Assembly: GCA_000697335.1 (NCBI GenBank)
Contig: JNEM01006966.1
Coordinates: forward strand, 1 to 13,885
Source of the DNA: Conidiobolus incongruus B7586
Lineage: Eukaryota > Entomophthoromycota > Entomophthoromycetes > Entomophthorales > Conidiobolaceae
Direction of reading: 5' to 3'
DNA: 13,885 nucleotides
Shown: positions 1 through 8,222 of the stretch, piece by piece
Layout of the letters: every line of letters begins with the position of its first letter
Position numbering within the stretch: position 1 is the first letter of the stretch
The notes under the pieces: generated by a model
Database searches by the model: none
The model's input: the letters and a program-made list of their open reading frames with translations, nothing else
What the model was told of the DNA's origin: nothing
Translations under genes and position numbers: made by a program

Positions 1-651
1 AAGTTTTATTACTATAAAGAACTTAATAATAAGTAATTTATATCAAAATAGTCAAAACAAGTATTTATTAAAACAATATCAAACCTTTATATATCCTAAT
101 TATATATTATTTTATTAAAAAAATATAAAATTTATTAAAAATAATAGTATACTTAAAATATTAAAAATTAACAAATTTCCCAATATTTTTATCCTAAGTT
201 AATATAATAATATTCATAGTTAAATTACTGATACTAAGCGTAATATTTTTATTACTAATAGATTTGATATTCTGATATTCCTATGATGACTTATAATAAG
301 ATTATCAGGATTGATTATAGAGTTATTATTAAATTTAATTTTAATATTAATAGAGCTAATCATAATTTCTTTTTCATTTTTATTAATAGAATTATTTTAT
401 CAGTATAAAGAGTCAATTATAAGAAAATTAGATAATATAAGTACTATATTACATAGTATATTATATTGTCCAGGAATTTATATAAAACTCAATATAACTC
501 ATTTATTAGAAAATAGCTAATTATCTAATAGTAATTTAAAACATTTATGTTGATATTAAATAGGAGTTAAATAAGTGTATTTAAGGGTTTTCTTATCTTA
601 ATACTTAGTCAAATTGACAACTCTCTCTTTCAATTCTTATTTTTGAATTAA

Positions 652-774
652 ATATTTCTTCCCAATAATAGCTTTGGAAAGACTACTTTACTTCCTATTA
701 TATTTAGATTTATAATAGGTAAGTTGGATTATATTAATAATAAAGAATGGTTTTTAAAATTTATCAGCAACAGT
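652..774 (+). other. coding-like relic with GKTT motif
   Basis: A 41-codon frame, closed by stops on both sides, has codon composition unlike its AT-rich surroundings. It reads PNNSFGKTTLL near its start, which resembles part of a P-loop, but Pro stands where the first Gly of GxxxxGK[ST] should be. It later has a Trp and mixed charged residues. Downstream the same frame continues with similar composition between stops for about 100 bases. It may be a fragment of a decayed gene or mobile element, or chance. No ATG or splice structure makes it a gene, and I do not recognise the family. Confidence 0.2.
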
Positions 775-2710
775 TAAAAGAAAATTGATCTGAAATTCCA
801 TTGAACTCAATCCATACACAATTAGATATTATTGAGAACAATAAGTATTTGATTATTTAAATTTGATATATAACATAGATCCAAGTAAAATTGTTTATTG
901 AGTTATATTCAGAAATAGAATTAGGCTTATTAAAATTGATTATTATGAGATATCTATTATATTTAATATATGTTTAAATTGTTTAACTTTGACTTATTAG
1001 CGTAACTTAACTACTATTTTATTATAATTTTATAGTTTAATATTTGATATGCATAAATTAATAATTTAAAATTAATTTGAATGTTTTATTTGTATGAAAA
1101 GTGTTAAGGTAGGTAAATAATTTAAACAATGCAAAATATATAATTTAATTTTTATTAAATTAATCAAATTTCCAATTTTTTTGATTTAATGATTTTATAA
1201 ATTTGAAAATATTACAAGTCTCCAAATATTAAATTAGTTTTATAATATTCTTTTTGATTATAAACCATATATATTTCAAAACATTTTAAATATGTTAAAT
1301 TTATCATTGGATAAAGCTGAATATAATATTTCATAATAATATTAGTCAATCAAAATAGTAATATTTTAAGCTTTTTCATTAAATAAATCTTTATAAAATA
1401 ACAGCGATTATTTTTATTTTAGTAATTTAGGAATAAAATCAGTTATAATTAATATAATTGATATTTAATTCATTACTTAATATATTTAACTTTTAATATA
1501 AAATATTCAATGATATGATGTTTACTTGATTTATTATTGATTCTATATTTATTAATAGGAATAATTAAATATTTCAATATTACCCAATATATAATAATTC
1601 AAAATAAATTAGAATATTGCTTTCAATTCCCTTTTATAACTTGGATTATTTGAACTTCAATAAAATATTTTATTAAATACTAAAATATTGATTAACTATT
1701 CATTAAAGATATATTATAATTGAAGCTTTTTATTGAAATACTAATCGATATTTAATTAACAAAAGGAAATGGAATTTCAAATTTTTAAATATAATTTGGT
1801 TTATTTATTATATATTATTTTTTCAGAATTATTAATACCATTTATTGTCAAATCTCTATAAATTATAACCTGTGATAAAGAGTTATTTGAGTATAAAAAT
1901 TGAAAAAAGTATAACTGATAATAAGTTGGAAGATTCAATATATAATACTTTGTTGAAGCTAACTTAAATATATCAAGAACCAAAAGAAGATATAGATAAA
2001 ACATAACTCTTTCTAATATTAACTATATAAATTATATCACTTAGCAAAATCAAATAAAGCCTATTTATTATCATCTTGATTTTATTATATTATTATCCAG
2101 AAATAATTGGAGATTAATGAAAAAATTAGTATTTTGAGTATTTCATTTTAAAATTCATAATTAAATAGATAATAGAAAAAAAAAATAAAAATTTATATTA
2201 GTAAAATATTTATCCTATATTCTTGAAATACTATGACAATAGTTGATATTTTGATCTCATTATAAAATTTTTAATAAGGAATACAAATAATGCTGAGGTT
2301 AAATAGCTATAATGTTCATTATCAATACGAAATCAACGACTATTTAAAACAGAAAAATCCTATCATAAACTATGAATATTATAAGAATATCATTCTACTA
2401 AGTTAGTTTCATATTATACAATCTATTAATTCATTATATTAAATATCTTTGGAAATTAACATTATTAGTTAATATAAAAAGGTGAATTTACAAGCAATAT
2501 ATCTTACATAATAATTGCTATATATCAAGAAATAATTTTATTAAAAATTTGAATATTCAAAATAACTGGCCTATATTTCGGCATTAACTATATTCACCAA
2601 GTATGAATTCCTATAAATTTGATTTTTTTTAGTGAGTATAAAAATATTAGATATTTTAAATTTGATTTAAAAGATAAAATTTTAATTTTGGTAATGAATT
2701 TTTTAAAAAA

Positions 2711-2722
2711 TATATATATATA
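2711..2722. repeat. short TA-dinucleotide run
   Basis: A short run of TA dinucleotides (about six units) lies directly after a run of A residues. It is a minor simple repeat within AT-rich intergenic DNA. Confidence 0.6.
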
Positions 2723-2912
2723 ATAATTAAAAATTGTTTATTTAGTAAATAATTAATAATATAATTTAAAAATAGGCAGGTAATTATAATTATATTTAAT
2801 GAGGATTTTATATTATAGTAAACATTCCATATACCTGAAATTACTTGTACGAATATCTAATCATTTTTGTAAAAATCATGAATATTCTTTGTATTTTACA
2901 AGTATCAATTTT

Positions 2913-2916
<4 letters not shown>

Positions 2917-2944
<28 letters not shown>
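2917..2944. repeat. (AT)14 microsatellite
   Basis: Twenty-eight bases of uninterrupted AT dinucleotide, flanked by GGAC on the left and CAAT on the right. A pure run of this length is probably polymorphic in length between strains. It falls inside a 69-codon open frame (2799-3008), whose Tyr-Ile repeat it encodes, and this is a reason to treat that frame as non-coding. Confidence 0.95.
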
Positions 2945-3057
2945 CAATATTTATCATAGCTTTTTAATTGTTATTATTAAATATTATATATTATTTGAAG
3001 TTCAATAATACAAATTTTTCTTTAATTTTTATTATTATTAATGAGGAAAGTTATTAA

Positions 3058-3290
3058 TGTGGATTATGTAGAAGTACCAATAAAGCCTATTTTAATAATA
3101 TATTTGCAGCAAATTATAACGTAAATGATTGTATTTGTATAAAATGTAAGTTTAAATCTTGTTAATATTTACAATGTTACTTGGAGCCAATATGAAAAAT
3201 TATCAATTGAAAGATCTGTATATATGCTTCAAATAAGTATTACATACAATGGCAAATGTTGACGTTGGGATGTTGAGTAAAAAGGATTAA
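3058..3290 (+). other. cysteine-rich coding-like relic
   Basis: Positions 3058-3162 form a 35-codon open frame, closed by stops on both sides, with six Cys in the pattern CxxC-x20-CxCxxC-x4-C, like part of a zinc-binding domain. Beyond it (about 3171-3290) another plus frame keeps protein-like composition, including the segment MANVDVGMLSKKD. No start codon, splice pair or long frame ties these together. The patch may be a remnant of a decayed gene. I do not recognise the family, and chance cannot be excluded. Confidence 0.2.
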
Positions 3291-3711
3291 GCCAATAATA
3301 TTTTAATGGTTTTCTTAATATAAATTCAAGTGTGGATTTTGAATGAAATGTATACTTGTCAAGCACTAATATTGTTAATTTTTATTTAATCACTAAACCA
3401 GACAAAACATGGTATTTTTCCTGAAAATAACTGGTAAATATCAGCAAAAGGAAAATTAGAACTCTAATTCTTAAATCAAAAACCTCAAAACAAAAGATTT
3501 CAAATCTATATTTTAGAAATATAATTCTAGTTCTTGAATTTAATAATTGTATTGTGAAACATAACTTAATCTATGTCAAAATTCAAATTGAAAATATTAT
3601 AATATCCTTAATAATAACATTTCAATAATTATAAGAGACATTATTTGTATTAATACATAAAAAATCAAATTAGTCAACAACATTTAAAATTGAGAAAAGT
3701 GAAAGTAATCA

Positions 3712-3748
3712 CAATATTATATTATTATGGTATATAGATATAATATTG
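3712..3748. repeat. 11-bp inverted repeat just 3' of the TVP38 stop
   Basis: CAATATTATAT at 3712-3722 is the exact reverse complement of ATATAATATTG at 3738-3748, with a 15-base spacer. On the minus strand the hairpin would start about 10 bases after the TAA of the TVP38-like gene, so it would lie in its 3' UTR. It contains no GC-rich stem, so an RNA stem would be weak. A role in 3' end formation is only inference. Confidence 0.5.
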
Positions 3749-3757
3749 TTGAAAGAA

Positions 3758-4738
3758 TTATATGATTTGGTTAGATTGAACTAAACCTACTCGTTCATCA
3801 TTCGTGATGATTTCATTTGGTTCTAATTCATATTCAACAATATCAAAATTTTTATCACTACTCTGTAATACTTCATTGATCATCCTCTTACATATCATAT
3901 ATACATATATTGTTACTCCCAGACCTACTAAGCCAACAACTATAAATACAAAATAGTAGAATGGTGAACCCGAGCCTAAACCTTTGACTAATGTTTTAAG
4001 AGTCGATCCAATATACACATGTGCAAATAACTTAACCAATGAGAGTGTTGTAGCAAATATGAAAACTTTAAAAGACACTGAAGTAATGGATAAAAACAAA
4101 TTCAAGATATTCCAAGGATATGGTGCTATCCTTATTAACAAAAGTAGACGAAATCCACCTATTTCAATTGCTTGCAACACCGATTCAATATATGAATAAT
4201 TTTTTAAAAAACTCCTAACATAATTAGCTCCAAAATATCTAGCCAATAGGAAGCAAAGGGAAGCACCTATAACTCCTCCCAAAAATGCTGGAATAAAACC
4301 TAGAGGGAAACCATAAACGAATCCACATAATACAGTGAATGTACCATAACCTGGAATTAGAGGGAATGCTGTCAAAATCGTGAATAGAACAGGAATAAAT
4401 ATCCCACTAGAAATATAAATATTATAAGCCGCTATAAAAAAAGATAAAAATATTAATTACCCTACACCAAGTGATTTCAAATATACTGCTAACTTTTCTA
4501 ATCCTTCAAAAATGGGATTATGATATATAATCACTAATATAAAAACGATCAAATTCAATACTACAAATAAAGCACCGTAAAGTATCGTGGTTTTATGTTC
4601 TAAGAAATAAAGGTACCAACTCTGTATTGTAGTGTAGAAATCGGTTTTATGATTGAGTAGATCATGAGTTGAATCAAAAGGCAGGTCCTCTTCAATGTGA
4701 GTAGAAGATCTTGGAAATTTTACTTCTTGATTAGACAT
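3758..4738 (-). CDS. TVP38/TMEM64-family (VTT domain) Golgi membrane protein, two exons
   Basis: Probable fungal homologue of Tvp38, a Golgi/late-endosomal polytopic protein of the VTT (SNARE-associated, DedA-like) superfamily. The yeast protein is found with Tlg2-containing vesicles, and its exact activity is not established. Exon 1 is 4738-4461 and exon 2 is 4406-3758. The 54-nt intron (4460-4407) has donor GTAATT, a CTTAT branch-like site and acceptor CTAG, giving 308 residues. The N-terminus is cytosolic-looking and acidic, with a transmembrane segment at about 52-72. The VTT core spans about 95-235: the PLIPGYG loop (108-114), the Gly-rich stretch GFVYGFPLG, the LARYFG segment (147-152), then IRIAPYPWN (184-192) and a YIGS segment (224-227). 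A last transmembrane helix lies at about 241-264, before an acidic tail. A 36-nt intron (GTGTAG to TATAG) would also keep frame but is short for this genome. The start ATG is the only in-frame one upstream of the first helix. Confidence 0.88.
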
Positions 4739-4879
4739 ATTATTTAAAATTTATATAATATAATTTGATTATAATAAGTTTATTGTCTAATAATTAAAGA
4801 TTAAAATTGATTAAATAATAAGAAAAAGTGGCATTAATTTTATGACATATTCCAGCTTGATTATTGATAATGGATACTT

Positions 4880-4932
4880 TTAAAATCCATCATATGCGTT
4901 GTGCAAGTTCCAATCAAATTCACCTTCATTTC
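4880..4932 (-). other. coding-like block with splice-like edges, possible orphan terminal exon
   Basis: Read on the minus strand, this block begins after a good 3' splice signal (CTTAAT, a T run, then ACGCAG at about 4947-4933). It then encodes NEGEFDWNLHNAYDGF and ends in TAA. The composition is clearly more complex than the flanks. Read on the plus strand, the same DNA starts with ATG at 4870, stays open to a GTAAAA donor-like site at 4937, and is followed by a CTAAT branch-like site and a TTTCAG acceptor near 4992. Neither strand yields a convincing neighbouring exon. It could be a remnant of a gene, an unrecognised micro-exon gene, or 5' leader sequence of the TVP38-like transcript. Family unknown. 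Confidence 0.25.
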
Positions 4933-5189
4933 CTGCGTAAAAAAAATTAAGCATCATTAAATTCCAAAATCAGCTAATAATTTATTAAATTTCAGTTCTC
5001 AGATTTCAAATATATTGTCATGTTATTGTTATCAGGTAAACTTAATTATATATAATATCTTCCTTAATATCTTAATTACATTATAATTAACATTAACCAC
5101 AAAATAAGTATTTATATATATTTTCAAATAACAAAACAAATGTGATAAAATCGAATTAAATTTAATCATCGAAGGATCCGCCCAAAATA

Positions 5190-5292
5190 TTCAACTTATA
5201 CACTTTTGTATATTTATAGGAAAATTAAGAAAATAATTTTGTATATTATTCTAGATTAATTTAAAAAATATTGATAAAAGTGTATAGTCGAA
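5190..5292. mobile_element. Tc1/mariner-type MITE (103 bp) with TA target duplication
   Basis: The terminal inverted repeats are TTCAACTTATACACTTTT at the left (5190-5207) and AAAAGTGTATAGTCGAA at the right (5276-5292). They are reverse complements except for one mismatch and one extra base. The dinucleotide TA directly flanks both ends (5188-5189 and 5293-5294), which is the target duplication of Tc1/mariner/IS630 transposases. The interior of about 68 bases is AT-rich and has no coding capacity, so the element would depend on a transposase encoded elsewhere. No second copy is visible in the window. TA flanks are common by chance in such AT-rich DNA, so the long paired ends carry most of the evidence. 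Confidence 0.6.
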
Positions 5293-5449
5293 TAAAGATA
5301 TGTATATACATATTATGTAAGTGCAATTTTGAAATTTAAATTATATTGACAATAATCAAAAAATTTCAACTCGAAAATATTTTTATTTATCTATTTCTAT
5401 TCAAAAATACGCATAACTCTGAAATATATTTTTTAATTGCTATACAATA

Positions 5450-5780
5450 CATATTTTTCGTAGCAGACCCGTTCGACCCTTAAAATTCAATCACTCGCAA
5501 ACCCTATCACAGATCCACCTACAATACGATCAACAAATACACCCGACTTTCGGAATCAATTATTCTATCCGACGTGTTACCTGAATGCCAGGAATACACG
5601 TCAACCTAATTATAAATATGCCAACTATCACTAAATTTCCACTTCAGTCATCTTCCTAGGGTACTGGCTTACAATCTAGGTTAAACAATAAATTATTTCC
5701 TTTTCTTTATCTAAGAGTCAGCGCTACAGAAGGCAACTATTTTATCTAGGTCTATTAAACACTTGATTTTCAAGCAATTA
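5450..5780 (+). mobile_element. LTR-like relic (probable old solo LTR)
   Basis: A block clearly richer in GC than its surroundings, best seen at about 5457-5755 and without a usable reading frame. It carries TATAAATA (5611-5618) followed by AATAAA (5687-5692). That 76-base spacing is almost the same as the 77 bases in the solo LTR at 12669-13002, and both have a pyrimidine-rich stretch between the two signals. A dyad lies just upstream of the TATA box. I could not fix the ends or find a target duplication, so the limits are approximate. It appears older and more worn than the other LTR, and the family is undetermined. Confidence 0.4.
5571..5602. promoter_or_regulatory. nested dyad upstream of the TATA-like box in the LTR-like block
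   Basis: GACGTGT (5571-5577) and ACACGTC (5596-5602) are exact inverted repeats. Inside them CCTG (5580-5583) and CAGG (5589-5592) form a second, nested pair. The structure sits 9 bases upstream of TATAAATA. The CACGTC/GACGTG cores resemble binding sites of bZIP or bHLH factors, so it may be a worn U3 enhancer. That role is inference. Confidence 0.35.
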
Positions 5781-6352
5781 TTACATAATTTTGAAATTAT
5801 TTAATTAAAAACTTAAAATTTTAATCAAAGAAATTTTTTATATGAAAATATAATACTAATTAAATAATTTCAGATATAATTTATTACTAATATCTTTGTA
5901 ATTCAATTACTATGAACTGTTTAAATCACTTGGAGACAATATTTAATAAAAACTAATTATTTCTAAATTTATATACAAACTAATTATTGATAAAATTGTA
6001 ATACATTCTCAGTAGCTTTATCTATTATAAGATATCAAGTAAGAATTCAAATTTATAAATTTAGCATAAAATTGTTATAATGAAATGAATTTTTAATTTT
6101 AATGGTAGTTTTCATTATTTTATAGAACTATTTTCAATAATAATATTCATAAATTAATTTTAATATTAATAAAATTTTAAATTTAATAATTGGATATAAT
6201 AAATTATTATAATATTAAATATTTTTTTAATGTTTTTTAATGGATTTTTATTATACTGATATAAAATCCCATAATATTACAAAAACGTTTTTAAAATGAG
6301 ACTGTTTATGAGAGAAAATATATTGAATTAACCATTAAAAATTAATTTAAAA

Positions 6353-7657
<1,305 letters not shown>

Positions 7658-8222
7658 GTATAATTAAAAATCAATAATATGAATAACTTTATTTAATCAT
7701 AATTATCAAATAATTTAATCAAAACTTAAAACACTAAATAATGGTTTAGATACCTATTTTTTAAATCAAATACCTTTAAAATACTCAAAAACTAAACATT
7801 TAGTACATATAATATTTATAAATATTTGAAATTCCAATCACATTATATTTACATTCTTTATTTTAAAAATAAATAAACTACATAAATTTAATTATTTTCT
7901 TATTTAATAATAATCTGATTTATTTCCAAATTTTTCGATTATTTTTTGCATTCAAAAATATTAATTAAATTTCAAAAATTAGTAATCTAAATTCCAATAT
8001 TTCACAAAAAAATAATGATTTATAACAATAAAAAATAAATATATTTACAATTATATTTCAAAAAATATAGCTATATAGAATAATGATATTGATTTCGCTT
8101 AATCGTATTTAAAATATATAAAAATATGTATTTAATAAGGGTCTTCTATTACTAAGAATATTATTATAAAGTATGAAGATTAAAACTAGATAGGTGAATC
8201 ATATATACATATCAATTGTGAT
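7658..8222. other. convergent intergenic region
   Basis: This 565-base AT-rich spacer lies between the 3' ends of the plus-strand reductase gene and the minus-strand decarboxylase gene. It must hold both polyadenylation regions. Several AATAAA-like hexamers are present (for example near 7865-7876 on the plus strand), but in such AT-rich DNA they are not diagnostic. No coding frame, repeat or RNA gene is visible. Confidence 0.7.

Larger units (their letters stand above)
1..3757. other. AT-rich intergenic region with no confident gene
   Basis: This long stretch is strongly AT-rich, with stops dense in all frames. The longest open frames (311-520 plus, 1801-2004 minus, 2799-3008 plus) are made of Ile, Leu, Tyr, Asn and Lys runs, which is what translated AT-rich DNA gives. 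The last of them runs through a microsatellite. A 38-codon frame at 2290-2406 (plus) has a slightly more protein-like composition, but I recognise nothing in it and it has no partner exon. Two other patches (652-774 and 3058-3290) are listed separately as possible relics. I see no tRNA, rRNA or complete mobile element here. Confidence 0.7.
4739..6352. other. intergenic region between TVP38-like and AKR genes
   Basis: This region holds the divergently arranged 5' sides of the TVP38-like gene (minus) and the aldo-keto reductase gene (plus). It contains a small coding-like block (4880-4932), a MITE (5190-5292) and a GC-richer LTR-like block (about 5450-5780), each listed separately. The remainder, especially 5780-6352, is plain AT-rich sequence. 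I see no clear TATA box for either gene and no RNA gene. Confidence 0.65.

Noticed and set aside
311-520. 69-codon Leu/Ile-rich frame resembling a membrane peptide
   Set aside because: Hydrophobic Ile/Leu-rich translation is expected from AT-rich DNA. There is no supporting context.
1801-2004. 67-codon minus-strand frame
   Set aside because: The composition matches random AT-rich translation and nothing around it suggests a gene.
2799-3008. 69-codon plus-strand frame
   Set aside because: It is built largely from a microsatellite and AT-rich codons, with no protein features.
3984-4199. Plus-strand open frame antisense to the TVP38-like gene
   Set aside because: It lies wholly within exon 2 of the conserved minus-strand gene and has no family features.
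4432-4467. 36-nt intron as the main model for the TVP38-like gene
   Set aside because: It is shorter than the 48-59 nt introns of the neighbouring gene and has a weaker donor than GTAATT, so the 54-nt intron was preferred.
5460-5490. B-box-like GTTCGACCC, hinting at a tRNA or tRNA-derived SINE
   Set aside because: The flanking five bases cannot form a T stem, and no A box or acceptor stem lies upstream.
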